Of a stretch of 64,000 nucleotides of DNA, positions 20,673 through 28,742 are shown piece after piece; position 1 is the stretch's first letter, and the number at the start of each line of letters is the position of its first letter. The notes beneath the pieces are model-generated. The model made no database searches. It was not told the origin of the DNA and saw nothing but the letters and a program-made list of their open reading frames with translations. The stretch is taken from contig CP073261.1 of assembly GCA_019739335.1 (NCBI GenBank), positions 434,001 to 498,000 on the forward strand, written 5' to 3'. Position numbers and translations under genes: made by a program. This DNA comes from Erythrobacter sp. (GTDB lineage: Bacteria; Pseudomonadota; Alphaproteobacteria; Sphingomonadales; Sphingomonadaceae).

Positions 20673-21172
20673 TTGCCTTTCCCCTTTGCCTTCGCGCGCG
20701 CATCAGCGGCCATTGCCTTGCAAGCGGCATAGGGACCGGCAAACGGCGCGCCCATCGATCCCAGCTTGTCGAGATCCCACAGGGTGATGAATTCGCCGCC
20801 GCCGAGGAAGCAGATGTTGTCGCTGATGTTCACCAAGCCGGGCAAGTGATCGGGCAGGATGAAGCGCCCGCTCTGGTCGAAGCTGGCTTCGGCAAAGCCC
20901 CACAGCTGCATCGAGCGGAGATCCCGGTCAAACGCCTCGCCGCGACGGACCGCGTTTTCCTCTTCCTTGTCGAGCAGGTCGGCAAAGCTGTCGGTGCGTG
21001 ATAATCCGAATGCGCTCAGGCAGGGGTAGCGATCGTGCGGGATCAGGCACAGCACGTTCTCGTCATTGTTGTCGGCAAACACCTTGCGGAACGAAGGCGG
21101 CAGGACGAAGCGGTTCTTCTCGCCGCGAAGCGAAAAGCCCTGCCCCCTGTATCCTGCCGGTCGCTGCGACAC
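20669..21172 (-). CDS. mraZ: Transcriptional regulator MraZ
   Basis: MraZ is the DNA-binding regulator at the head of dcw clusters and in E. coli represses its own operon. The 167-aa product has two SpoVT/AbrB-type half-domains: an N-terminal one with [18 protein letters not shown] and a second with [21 protein letters not shown] basic Lys/Ala-rich tail follows. It is slightly longer than the roughly 150-aa E. coli protein. A cluster of NGGGA repeats lies 143-178 bp upstream of its ATG and is the likely operator. Confidence 0.95.
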   Translation of the reverse strand: MSQRPAGYRGQGFSLRGEKNRFVLPPSFRKVFADNNDENVLCLIPHDRYPCLSAFGLSRTDSFADLLDKEEENAVRRGEAFDRDLRSMQLWGFAEASFDQSGRFILPDHLPGLVNISDNICFLGGGEFITLWDLDKLGSMGAPFAGPYAACKAMAADARAKAKGKGK

Positions 21173-21314
21173 CTGCCAAACCCCTCAAAACGGTTTCCCG
21201 ATCGACAAGCCTTTCTCTCCTCCGGAAGCGCACAGGCGCAGCCGGACAACCTCGAACACGAGGCGGGGACTCGATCAGCTTGTCGATGGAATCGGGGAAT
21301 AACCCGTGCAGACG

Positions 21315-21350
21315 CGGGATGGAAGGGGAAATTGCGGGAAATTGTGGGAC
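21315..21350 (+). promoter_or_regulatory. Putative MraZ operator: four NGGGA repeats at 10-bp period
   Basis: GGGA occurs at 21316, 21326, 21336 and 21346, exactly 10 bp apart, in the contexts CGGGA, GGGGA, CGGGA and TGGGA. MraZ of E. coli is known to bind TGGGN direct repeats separated by 5 bp, which is the same 10-bp period. The array sits in the 201-bp gap upstream of mraZ, on the strand opposite to its coding strand. Four units instead of three would match an octameric MraZ ring contacting several repeats. Binding itself is inferred. Confidence 0.8.
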
Positions 21351-21373
21351 AACGCGATAAATAACTGTTTTCG

Positions 21374-22231
21374 CTAGGACGAAGTCTCTTCTCCGGCAGT
21401 TCCATGATGGCGTCCGTCGTTCCCCTCTGAAGCAGGAAAACGGCGGTTTTCCGTGGGTTGTGCGGATGCCTCAACAGCAATTCCCGCGCTTTCCCCGAAT
21501 TGTGGAAAAATATGCGCCAGCAGCGAATCGAAACCCGCTGCCGCCCCTTCGTACGGACCCGCAAGATCGAGCATGGCGGCATCGGCCACCAGCAGCACTT
21601 GCCCCAACCCAAGGCTGCAATGCGCCAGCAGCCCGTCACCCGGAATAGCGCAATGTTGCGCTTCTCCGGTGTAAGCAAAGGTGCCGCGCAGGTTTACCGG
21701 CAGCGTTGTGCCGAAGTGATCGACCTGCACCAGCCCTTCATCCTGCCCCTCGTCGAAATGCAGCCCCAGCCCCCAATGCGCGAGAATCGGGGACAGCAGC
21801 GCGACATCCTGCGGGCGCCGTCGATCGCCGAGGCCGAAGCGGGATTCGCCGGTCATCATGGGATCGACGAACAGCAGCACATGGCCACCTTCGCGAACCC
21901 AGGCATCCAGCGCGACATTCTCTTCCGCGGTCAATCCGCGTGGCTGCGCCATTAATAGTGCGCGATGCGGGGCCAGTGCCTCTGCCGAAAGATAATCCAG
22001 CGGCGCGAGCGGCGCGCGACGTTCGATAAATGCCCTCGCCCAATGCGGTTGCGCTTCGCCGGCAAGGATTTCATCGAAGCCTTCGGTCTCGCCCCAATAG
22101 ATAGGGATCGTGCCCATCAGGGCAATCGCCTCGCCCGGTTCCGTCTGCTCCTCTTGCGCGTTTGCGGGAAGAGTCGCGGACGCCAGCATCGCAAATAGCG
22201 CTGCTCTCCAGATTCTATTGCAGGGGCGCAT
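21374..22231 (-). CDS. Exported protein of unknown role, DUF4350/GldG-like
   Basis: The 285-aa product has a signal peptide ending near LPANAQ (residue 26 from the chosen ATG). A globular domain follows, with ALMGTIPIYWGETEGFDEIL, then LLMAQPRGLTAEENVALDAW and REGGHVLLFVDPMMTGES, the latter typical of DUF4350 and GldG-like auxiliary proteins associated with envelope ABC systems. I chose the ATG at 22231 because the signal peptide begins there. The frame is open 50 codons upstream but that part shadows the neighbouring gene. It overlaps the 3' end of the upstream small membrane gene by 17 nt, so the two are probably co-expressed. Exact function is unknown. Confidence 0.65.
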   Translation of the reverse strand: MRPCNRIWRAALFAMLASATLPANAQEEQTEPGEAIALMGTIPIYWGETEGFDEILAGEAQPHWARAFIERRAPLAPLDYLSAEALAPHRALLMAQPRGLTAEENVALDAWVREGGHVLLFVDPMMTGESRFGLGDRRRPQDVALLSPILAHWGLGLHFDEGQDEGLVQVDHFGTTLPVNLRGTFAYTGEAQHCAIPGDGLLAHCSLGLGQVLLVADAAMLDLAGPYEGAAAGFDSLLAHIFPQFGESAGIAVEASAQPTENRRFPASEGNDGRHHGTAGEETSS

Positions 22232-22628
22232 TCTGACCTGCTGAAGATTCCGGACCGGGAATGTCCCCCGCGCGCGGCGCTGCCCGCCCGGTTGGCGAAG
22301 CGGTTGGTTGGGGGGGCAATGCCGGCACCACACCCGCATCCGCCAGCGGATCACGGGGAGCATCTGTTTCTTCAGCCACAACCGTTGGTGCCGCTTCGGG
22401 CACAGCGCTCGCCTCGGTCAATTGCGCGCGGCTGATGACGACGTCCGCCAGGCCGATCAGCAGCACCATCGACAGCACGCCGAACAGCCCGACTTGCAAA
22501 CGCTGGATCCGCTCCGCCCGCGTGCCGCCCAGCGGCGAGCTGAGCGTTTCCACGCGAACCGCCTCGGCTTGCCGTGGTGCAGCGCGGTTGCGCAGCAAAT
22601 CGCGGGGATCGATGACCATGCGCGGCAT
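22215..22628 (-). CDS. Small single-pass membrane protein, unknown function
   Basis: The 137-aa product has a basic N-terminal region (MVIDPRDLLRNRAAPRQAEA) and one membrane helix at about residues 46-64 (VGLFGVLSMVLLIGLADVV). An acidic, Pro/Ala-rich tail follows that should lie in the periplasm. An ATG at 22619 is an equally good start to the one used. It lies 10 bp after the cysK stop and overlaps the next gene by 17 nt, so it belongs to a cysK-led transcript that points toward mraZ. I do not recognise a domain. Confidence 0.65.
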   Translation of the reverse strand: MPRMVIDPRDLLRNRAAPRQAEAVRVETLSSPLGGTRAERIQRLQVGLFGVLSMVLLIGLADVVISRAQLTEASAVPEAAPTVVAEETDAPRDPLADAGVVPALPPQPTASPTGRAAPRAGDIPGPESSAGQNAPLQ

Positions 22629-22637
22629 TTTAGTCGA

Positions 22638-23651
22638 TCACGATGAACCTAGCCAGTCGAATACCGGCAGGTTCTTCGATGCCAGCCATTCGGCATTGTA
22701 GAGCGTGGAGAGATAGCGGAACCCGGTGTCGCACAGGATCGTCGCCACCCGCGCATCCTCGCGCCCTTCAGCCAACAGTTGCCGCCCCAGCGCCACTGCG
22801 CCCGCGACATTGATGCCGGAGGACAGGCCAAGGCACAGCCCTTCCTCGCGCAGCAGCCGGGCGACCCACTGCAAGCCTTCCTCGTCGGAAATGCGGAACT
22901 GGGTATCGATCGGCGCACCTTCGAGATTGGCGGTAATGCGGCCCTGGCCGATACCCTCGGCTACCGAAGTTCCTTCGGCCTTCAGCTCGCCGTTGGCATA
23001 GTAGTTATACAGCGCAGCGCCATGCGGATCGGTCAGCGCAATGCGGACATTCTCGTCGAGCGCCTTCAAGCCCATGCCCACGCCTGCCAGCGTGCCGCCG
23101 GTGCCGACCGCGCAGGTGAAGCCGTCCACCCGGCCTTCAAGCTGGTCCCAGATTTCCGGGGCCGTGCCTTCGATGTGCGCGCGGCGGTTGGCGACATTGT
23201 CGAACTGGTTGGCCCAGACCGCGCCGGGGGTTTCCTCGGCCAGCCGCCGCGAGGTGTGGACGAAGTGGTTGGGGTCGGCGAACTTGGTCGGCGGCACCAG
23301 CACCAGTTCCGCGCCGAGCGCGCGCAGCGTGTCCATCTTTTCCTTGGACTGGTTGTCCGGCATCACGATCACGGTCTTGTAGCCGAGCGCGTTGGCCACC
23401 AGCGCCATGCCGATCCCGGTATTGCCTGCCGTGCCCTCCACCACCGTGCCGCCGCTGCGCAATTCGCCGCGCGCCTCGGCGTCGCGGACGATCCAAAGCG
23501 CTGCACGGTCCTTCACCGAGGCACCGGGATTGGCGAATTCGCACTTGCCCCAGATCTCGCACCCAGCCGCCTCGCTCGCTCCGGCGAGCAGCACGAGAGG
23601 GGTATTGCCGATCAATTCGAGCGTGTCGGTGCGGGGAGGAGGAGCAGTCAT
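22638..23651 (-). CDS. cysK: Cysteine synthase A
   Basis: This PLP-dependent enzyme makes cysteine from O-acetylserine and sulfide in the cytoplasm. The 337-aa product has LELIGNTPLVLL, the PLP lysine in NPGASVKDRAALWIV, EGTAGNTGIGMALVANALGY for substrate and PLP binding, and CAVGTGGTLAGVGMGLK for the phosphate loop. The start is the ATG at 23651 (MTAPPPRTDT). An in-frame start 27 codons upstream would run into the ferredoxin gene. The ferredoxin gene upstream is on the same strand with a 64-bp gap. Confidence 0.93.
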   Translation of the reverse strand: MTAPPPRTDTLELIGNTPLVLLAGASEAAGCEIWGKCEFANPGASVKDRAALWIVRDAEARGELRSGGTVVEGTAGNTGIGMALVANALGYKTVIVMPDNQSKEKMDTLRALGAELVLVPPTKFADPNHFVHTSRRLAEETPGAVWANQFDNVANRRAHIEGTAPEIWDQLEGRVDGFTCAVGTGGTLAGVGMGLKALDENVRIALTDPHGAALYNYYANGELKAEGTSVAEGIGQGRITANLEGAPIDTQFRISDEEGLQWVARLLREEGLCLGLSSGINVAGAVALGRQLLAEGREDARVATILCDTGFRYLSTLYNAEWLASKNLPVFDWLGSS

Positions 23652-23715
23652 GCCCGGAGAATTTAGGGCGCGCGGCGACGAAGCGCAATGCGGCTGCGCT
23701 TTGCCCCGCCCAAAC

Positions 23716-24033
23716 TCAGTCTTCTTCGGCAATCGTGACTTTCAGCCCGTCCAGCGCATCGGTGAAGGGAATCTGACACGAAAGCCGCGAGGTCGCATCG
23801 CGGTGGTCGCTGGAATCGAGCAGGTCGTCCTCGTCCTCGCTCATCGCGGGCAGCTTGTCGGAGAAGGCCGGATCGACGTGCACGTGGCACGTCGCGCACG
23901 AACAGCAGCCGCCGCACAGCGCCAGTAGCTCGTCAAAGCCGTTGTCACGGATGGCTTCCATCACGGTAAGGCCGCTGGTGACGTCGACGGTCGTTTCCTC
24001 GCCTGCACGGTTGACCACGATCAGCTTGGGCAT
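23716..24033 (-). CDS. Adrenodoxin-type 2Fe-2S ferredoxin
   Basis: The 105-aa product begins [20 protein letters not shown] and carries the plant/vertebrate-type cluster ligands C-x5-C-x2-C in [16 protein letters not shown] near residues 39-49, with the fourth cysteine in RLSCQIPF near residue 85. The spacing and the acidic C-terminal half fit the adrenodoxin/ISC-Fdx subgroup, which passes electrons to cytochromes P450 or iron-sulfur assembly. No P450 or reductase gene is adjacent, so its partner is not shown here. Confidence 0.9.
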   Translation of the reverse strand: MPKLIVVNRAGEETTVDVTSGLTVMEAIRDNGFDELLALCGGCCSCATCHVHVDPAFSDKLPAMSEDEDDLLDSSDHRDATSRLSCQIPFTDALDGLKVTIAEED

Positions 24034-24108
24034 GGGATGCGCTTTTCCTCTGTTGTCCTGCGGCGCGGCTGCTAGGCAATCGCACTGGCTTTGGCAAGGA
24101 TTTGGCGG

Positions 24109-24726
24109 ATGGGACTGACGGCAGAACAGATCAAGAGCGCACTCGATGCGGTGGCCGGGCAGGAGCCCGCCATCGCCCGGGCGCTGGAGATTGCCGGATA
24201 CCCAGAACCGCGCATCCGCCCCACCGGATACATGACCATGCTGCGCACCATCGTCGGCCAGCAGGTGAGCGTGGCGGCGGCCAGTTCGATGTGGAACAAG
24301 CTGGAAGCCGAACTGGGCACTGAATTCTCCCCCGCCGCCCTGCTCGAACGCGATTTCGATACTTTGCGCGCCTGCGGCCTCTCTCGGCAGAAGCAGGGCT
24401 ATGCGCGGAGCCTATGCGAACTGGTGAGCGCGGGCGAAGTCGATTTCGACAACCTGCCCGCCGATGACGAGGCTGCGATTGCCGAGCTGACGAAGATCAA
24501 GGGCATCGGCCGCTGGTCGGCAGAAATCTACCTGCTGTTCGCCGAAGGCCGCCCCGACATCTGGCCCGCCGGGGACCTGGCGGTAATGGCCGGGATCGGC
24601 AAGATCCTGGGGCTGGAGGAACGACCGGACGAAAAGGCCACCCGCGCGCTGGCGGAACCGTGGCGGCCGCATCGCGGGGCGACGGCGATTTTCACCTGGC
24701 ATTGCTACAACAATCCGGCGTTGTAG
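24109..24726 (+). CDS. DNA-3-methyladenine glycosylase II (AlkA-like)
   Basis: This base-excision repair enzyme of the HhH-GPD superfamily removes alkylated purines. The 205-aa product has [20 protein letters not shown] near residue 45 and the helix-hairpin-helix [17 protein letters not shown] near residue 142. The catalytic aspartate is in [13 protein letters not shown]. It lacks the extra N-terminal domain of E. coli AlkA, so it is the short form. I prefer the ATG at 24109 over a TTG 18 nt upstream. It is divergent from the ferredoxin gene, with 75 bp between them. Confidence 0.88.
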   Translation: MGLTAEQIKSALDAVAGQEPAIARALEIAGYPEPRIRPTGYMTMLRTIVGQQVSVAAASSMWNKLEAELGTEFSPAALLERDFDTLRACGLSRQKQGYARSLCELVSAGEVDFDNLPADDEAAIAELTKIKGIGRWSAEIYLLFAEGRPDIWPAGDLAVMAGIGKILGLEERPDEKATRALAEPWRPHRGATAIFTWHCYNNPAL

Positions 24727-24732
24727 TCGGCG

Positions 24733-24906
24733 ATGCTGCGGCGACTGAAGGAAATCGCGATAACCGTTGTCGAAATCGGCGGAGCTTTTGTCGCCGTGGC
24801 CCCGCTTGAGCCTGGCGAAGCGGCGCGCAATCGCAGGGTGCGTTCGCTGCTGGTTTTGGGGGCATTTCTCGCTGCGGCAATTGGAATTGCCATCGTTACT
24901 TCCTAA
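24733..24906 (+). CDS. Small membrane protein (57 aa)
   Basis: A short open frame starts 6 bp after the glycosylase stop. It reads MLRRLKEIAITVVEIGGAFV and ends with a hydrophobic segment LLVLGAFLAAAIGIAIVTS, so it has one clear membrane helix and perhaps a weaker one near the N-terminus. Third positions are GC-rich enough to look coding. It ends 30 bp before the peptidase start, so it could be part of a glycosylase-peptidase transcript. There is no recognisable family, and without homologues this remains tentative. Confidence 0.4.
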   Translation: MLRRLKEIAITVVEIGGAFVAVAPLEPGEAARNRRVRSLLVLGAFLAAAIGIAIVTS

Positions 24907-24936
24907 CTCCCCAGCCGGGACCAACAGGGAGACCCC

Positions 24937-26901
24937 ATGACCGATACCGCCACCACCGCCGCCACCCGCGTAGCCGCGACCCCGCTGATCCCGCGCGATC
25001 ACCTGTTCGGCAATCCCACCCGCTCCGGCGGCAAGATCAGCCCGGACGGCAAGTGGGTCAGCTGGATGGCGCCGTGGGAAGGCGTGCTCAATGTATTCAT
25101 GGCCCCCGCCGAAGACCACACCGAGGCGCGCCGGATGACCAGCGTGGCAGGACGACCGATTCCCGCCTATTTCTGGGCTCCCGACAGTCAGAGCCTGCTC
25201 TACATCCGCGACACCGACGGGGACGAGAATTTCCTGCTCTACCAGGTCAATCTGGCGGGCAGCGCGGAGAAGTGCCTGACCCCGTTCGAAGGCGCGCGGG
25301 TGCAGGTGGTCGGCGGTTCGGAAACGATCCGGGACAAGCTGCTGATCGGCCTCAACAACCGCGATGCGCGGTTCTTCGACGTGCATCTGCTCGATCTGAA
25401 CACCGGCGCGCTCGAACTGGTGTTCGAGAACGACGGCTGGGCGAGCTTCGAGAGCGACGACAGCCTCACCCTGAGGTGGGCCATGCGGCAGAATGCGGCG
25501 GGCGGCACCGACATGCACGAGATCAGCGATGGCGTAGTGGCGGAAACGCCCCGCGAAGTGACCGGCCTCGACGACGCGCTGACCACCGGCATGGCGGGCT
25601 ATACCACCGATGGGGCGACGCTCTACTGGTTCGACAGCCGGGGCCGCGATAGCGCCGCGCTCTATGCCGAGGACACCGCCACCGGCACCCGCACTCTCAT
25701 CGCCGAGCACGACAAGGCCGATATCGGCGGCACCATGCGCCACACCAAGACGGGCGTGGTGCAGGCGTGGAGCGCCACCTATCTGCGCACCGAGCATCAC
25801 GCCATCGACCCGGAAATCGGCGCGGCGCTCGACTGGCTGCGCGAGCGGCTGGGCGGCGATTTCGGCGTCCAGTCGCGCACCGATGACGACCGCCGATGGC
25901 TGGTGTGGAACGATCCGCTCACCGGGCCGGTCGCCAGCTATCTCTTCGATCGCGACGCGCAGACCCTGACGCAGTTCTACGTCACCAAGCCTGAGCTGGA
26001 AGGCGCGCCCTTGCAGCCGATGCACGCGCTGGAAATTCCCGCGCGCGACGGGCTGGTGCTGCCCAGCTACCTCACCCTGCCCCCGCAGAGCGATCCCGAA
26101 GCAAGCGGAGTGCCCCACGCGCCGGTGCCGCTGGTGCTGCTGGTCCACGGCGGGCCATGGGCGCGCGACGGCTATGGCTACAACCGCTCGCACCAGTGGC
26201 TCGCCAATCGCGGCTATGCGGTGCTGTCTGTCAACTTCCGTGGCTCGACCGGATTCGGCAAGGCCTTCACCAACGCGGGCAACCTGCAATGGTCGGCGAA
26301 GATGCACGACGACCTGATCGACGCGGTCGAATGGGCCATCGAAAAGGGCATTGCCGAGCGCGACAAGGTGGCGATCATGGGCGGCTCCTACGGCGGTTAT
26401 GCCACGCTGGTGGGGCTGACCTTTACGCCCGAAGCGTTCGCCTGCGGGGTGGACATTGTCGGCCCCTCGAACCTCGAAACGCTGCTCGAAACGATCCCGC
26501 CCTACTGGGAGCCGCTGGTGAAGCAGTTCCACGAGCGGATGGGCGATCCGACAACCGAGGAGGGCAAGGCTTTCCTGAAGTCGATCAGCCCGCTTTACCG
26601 CGCCAAGGACATCGTCAAGCCGCTGCTGATCGGCCAGGGCGCCAACGATCCGCGCGTCAAGCAGGCCGAAAGCGACCAGATCGTCGAAGCAATGGAGCGC
26701 GACGGGGTGCCGGTGACCTATGTCCTGTTCCCCGACGAAGGCCACGGCTTCCACCGCCCGGAAAACAACATCGCCTTCAACGCGATTGCGGAGAACTTCC
26801 TCGCCGAGTGCCTTGGCGGGCGGGCCGAGCCGGTGGGCGATGTGCTGGCGGCCTCGACTGCCGAGATTAGGGTGGGTAAGGAGCATGTGAAGGGGCTGTG
26901 A
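24937..26901 (+). CDS. S9 family (prolyl oligopeptidase) serine peptidase
   Basis: The 654-aa product has an N-terminal beta-propeller (about residues 20-370; ISPDGKWVSWM and APDSQSLLYIRDTDGDENFL are typical blades) and a C-terminal alpha/beta hydrolase domain. The latter has VLLVHGGPWARDGYGYN for the oxyanion region, MGGSYGGYATL with the nucleophile serine, a QGANDPRV segment with the likely aspartate and PDEGHGFHRPEN with the histidine. No signal peptide is visible, so it is probably cytoplasmic. It resembles acylaminoacyl-peptidase and dipeptidyl-peptidase-like members. Substrates are unknown. It is preceded by a GGGAGA ribosome site. Confidence 0.9.
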   Translation: MTDTATTAATRVAATPLIPRDHLFGNPTRSGGKISPDGKWVSWMAPWEGVLNVFMAPAEDHTEARRMTSVAGRPIPAYFWAPDSQSLLYIRDTDGDENFLLYQVNLAGSAEKCLTPFEGARVQVVGGSETIRDKLLIGLNNRDARFFDVHLLDLNTGALELVFENDGWASFESDDSLTLRWAMRQNAAGGTDMHEISDGVVAETPREVTGLDDALTTGMAGYTTDGATLYWFDSRGRDSAALYAEDTATGTRTLIAEHDKADIGGTMRHTKTGVVQAWSATYLRTEHHAIDPEIGAALDWLRERLGGDFGVQSRTDDDRRWLVWNDPLTGPVASYLFDRDAQTLTQFYVTKPELEGAPLQPMHALEIPARDGLVLPSYLTLPPQSDPEASGVPHAPVPLVLLVHGGPWARDGYGYNRSHQWLANRGYAVLSVNFRGSTGFGKAFTNAGNLQWSAKMHDDLIDAVEWAIEKGIAERDKVAIMGGSYGGYATLVGLTFTPEAFACGVDIVGPSNLETLLETIPPYWEPLVKQFHERMGDPTTEEGKAFLKSISPLYRAKDIVKPLLIGQGANDPRVKQAESDQIVEAMERDGVPVTYVLFPDEGHGFHRPENNIAFNAIAENFLAECLGGRAEPVGDVLAASTAEIRVGKEHVKGL

Positions 26902-26915
26902 GCCACCGTCCTTTT

Positions 26916-27039
26916 TCGTCATTGCGAGCGTAGCGAACTCGAAGAGGGCCAAGGCCAACCAATCCAGTCCCGCCCTTGCGATAATGCGCGAGGTTGGGGA
27001 CTGGATTGCTTCGTCGCCTGCGGCTCCTCGCAATGACGA
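26916..27039. repeat. Imperfect inverted repeat of the GTCATTGCGAG type
   Basis: The outer arms are TCGTCATTGCGAG (26916-26928) and CTCGCAATGACGA (27027-27039). The inner arms are AATCCAGTCCC (26961-26971) and GGGGACTGGATT (26997-27008). Similar dispersed palindromes with CGTCATTGCGAGC ends are widespread between genes in alphaproteobacteria, so this is probably a non-autonomous dispersed element. It fills the gap between the peptidase and the SDR, and the first usable ATG of the SDR lies inside its right arm. Confidence 0.8.
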
Positions 27040-27884
27040 GGCTTGGGGAGTTGGCATTGGAACAGAAAAGCATCTTCATCACCGGCGGAGCCTCCGGCAT
27101 CGGCCGCGCCATTGCGCAGCATTTCGCGACCAAGGGCTGGCTGGTAGGGATCGCCGACCGCAATTCGCTCGGCCTCGCCGAAACGCAAGGACTGCTGCCC
27201 GCAGGCCAGTGCCATAGCTACACCTTCGACGTGACCGACCGCGCCGGGTGGGAAGCGGCACTTGCGCAGTTCACGGCGCATACCGGCGGCATGCTCGATG
27301 TCCTCGCCAACAACGCCGGGCTGCCCTCCGGCGGACCGCTCATCGAAGTCACGCACGAAGAACTCGACCTGCTGCTCGATGTGAACCTGCGCGCGGTGTT
27401 CTACGGCGCGAAGGCGGGCTATCCTTACCTCAAGGCCGCTGCGCCGGGTTCGTGCCTGCTCAACACCGCGAGCGCGGCGGCGATCTACGGCATGGCCAAC
27501 CAGAGCGTCTATGGCGCGACCAAGGCCGGGGTGAAGAGCATGACCGAAAGCCTCGATGCCGAATGGCGCCCGCACGGGATCAAGGTGCGCTCTCTTATGC
27601 CGAGCTTCATCGATACCCCGCTGCTGCAACAACCGCCCAATCGCAGCCGCAACACCCCGATCCGCGATGCGGTGGTGAAGGCGGGGCTGGAATTCACGCC
27701 CGTTGAGACAGTGGCGGAGGAAGCGTGGAATGCGGTCCACGGCAACAAGGTGCACACGCTGGTGGGCAAGACCGCGAAGAAGCTGAAGCGCGTCGCCACG
27801 TTCTTCCCGGGCCAGCTGCGCAAGCGCGCGGTGACGCTGGCGGAGGCGCACGAACGGAGCGAGGGGCGAAAGGCGCAGGATTAG
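27033..27884 (+). CDS. Short-chain dehydrogenase/reductase
   Basis: The 283-aa classical SDR has the NAD(P) loop TGGASGIGRAIAQHF, LANNAGLPSGGP (NNAG), a catalytic serine in LLNTASAAAIYG and the YGATK active-site motif in VYGATKAGVKSM. A basic C-terminal tail follows. The substrate is not evident. The ATG used (27033) lies in the right arm of the upstream inverted repeat. A TTG just upstream of GAACAGAAAAGC would give a start closer to the Rossmann fold, so the N-terminus is uncertain by about 8 residues. Its 3' end overlaps the opposing DUF1697 gene by 4 nt. Confidence 0.85.
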   Translation: MTRLGELALEQKSIFITGGASGIGRAIAQHFATKGWLVGIADRNSLGLAETQGLLPAGQCHSYTFDVTDRAGWEAALAQFTAHTGGMLDVLANNAGLPSGGPLIEVTHEELDLLLDVNLRAVFYGAKAGYPYLKAAAPGSCLLNTASAAAIYGMANQSVYGATKAGVKSMTESLDAEWRPHGIKVRSLMPSFIDTPLLQQPPNRSRNTPIRDAVVKAGLEFTPVETVAEEAWNAVHGNKVHTLVGKTAKKLKRVATFFPGQLRKRAVTLAEAHERSEGRKAQD

Positions 27885-28384
27885 GCCTCCGCAGCCGCCA
27901 TTCCCGCCAATTTTGCCACTGTGTTCATATTCCGCCCGGTAGAATTCTTCGCCGAAGGGATTACCAGCCGCGAGCGCCCCATGCCGGAGGGGAAGAGGAT
28001 GAATATCTCGCGTTCTCCCGGTTCGATCTGTTCGTCGGTCTGGTGACGCAAACCTTTGGTCGAGATGTCACCATCGACAAACAGCACCAGCACCTTGTTG
28101 CCCTCGGCCTCGGCAAACGGATTGCGCGCCAGCACCGCCGCCAATTCCGCCCCGCTGCGCAGGAGAAGGCCGGGGCACCAGCCGAATTCGCCCGTTATCG
28201 CCCCGGTCAGCACCCGCCGCGCCTCGGCCACATCATCCGGCCCGTCGAACACCAGATTGCCGCTGGCGATATAGCTGCGCACCTCGCCCAGACCTGCCCG
28301 CTCCGCCGCCGCGCGCAGGCGGGCCATTTCGATCTTGCCCGTCCCGCCGACATTGACCGCGCGCAGCAGCGCGACCCAGCGCAT
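27881..28384 (-). CDS. DUF1697 family protein
   Basis: The 167-aa product begins [20 protein letters not shown], with LLRAVNVGG as the hallmark of DUF1697. It continues with VRSYIASGNLVFDGP, NPFAEAEGNKVLVLFVD and the C-terminal NSTGRNMNTVAKLAGMA, all typical of the family. Its function is unknown. The ATG at 28384 overlaps the dehydratase stop as TGATG, so the two genes are coupled. The same frame is open upstream through the dehydratase gene but that is a shadow. Confidence 0.88.
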   Translation of the reverse strand: MRWVALLRAVNVGGTGKIEMARLRAAAERAGLGEVRSYIASGNLVFDGPDDVAEARRVLTGAITGEFGWCPGLLLRSGAELAAVLARNPFAEAEGNKVLVLFVDGDISTKGLRHQTDEQIEPGEREIFILFPSGMGRSRLVIPSAKNSTGRNMNTVAKLAGMAAAEA

Positions 28385-28677
28385 CACCCCAGCAATTCCT
28401 CGATCGCCCGCGCCATTTTCATATCGCGCATAGACAGCCCGCCCGCATCGTGGGTGGTCAGTTCGATCTGCACCTTGTTGTACACGTTCGACCATTCGGG
28501 ATGGTGATCCTGCTTTTCCGCCAGCATCGCTACCTGCGTCATGAAAGCGAAGGCCTGGCTGAAATCGGCGAATTCGAAGGTCCGCCCGATCGCGTCCCCG
28601 TCGCGCGTGAAAGCCCAGCCGTCGAGCGCAGCCACCAGCACCTGCGCTTCGCGGCTTCCCAATCCCTCTACTGCCAT
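28384..28677 (-). CDS. Pterin-4-alpha-carbinolamine dehydratase
   Basis: The 97-aa product has the family signature [20 protein letters not shown] followed by [17 protein letters not shown], giving the catalytic histidine pair and the second histidine. The enzyme dehydrates 4a-hydroxytetrahydrobiopterin in the phenylalanine hydroxylase cycle. A hydroxylase gene is not in the window, so the physiological link is untested and some bacterial homologues act in other pterin steps. It is coupled to the DUF1697 gene downstream. Confidence 0.9.
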   Translation of the reverse strand: MAVEGLGSREAQVLVAALDGWAFTRDGDAIGRTFEFADFSQAFAFMTQVAMLAEKQDHHPEWSNVYNKVQIELTTHDAGGLSMRDMKMARAIEELLG

Positions 28678-28742
28678 TGCCTGTCCCCTCCATGAGTCGA
28701 ATGCTTGCGTGTTGCGCCAACCATGCCCTAACGCAGGCGCCG

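Noticed and set aside
21043..21678. 211-codon minus-strand frame across the mraZ upstream region
   Set aside because: It overlaps the 3' end of the exported-protein gene and the mraZ start in other frames and crosses the operator repeats. The translation has no domain.
24412..27057. 881-codon minus-strand open frame over the glycosylase and S9 peptidase
   Set aside because: The plus strand encodes both enzymes with catalytic motifs. The antisense product has the typical shadow composition.
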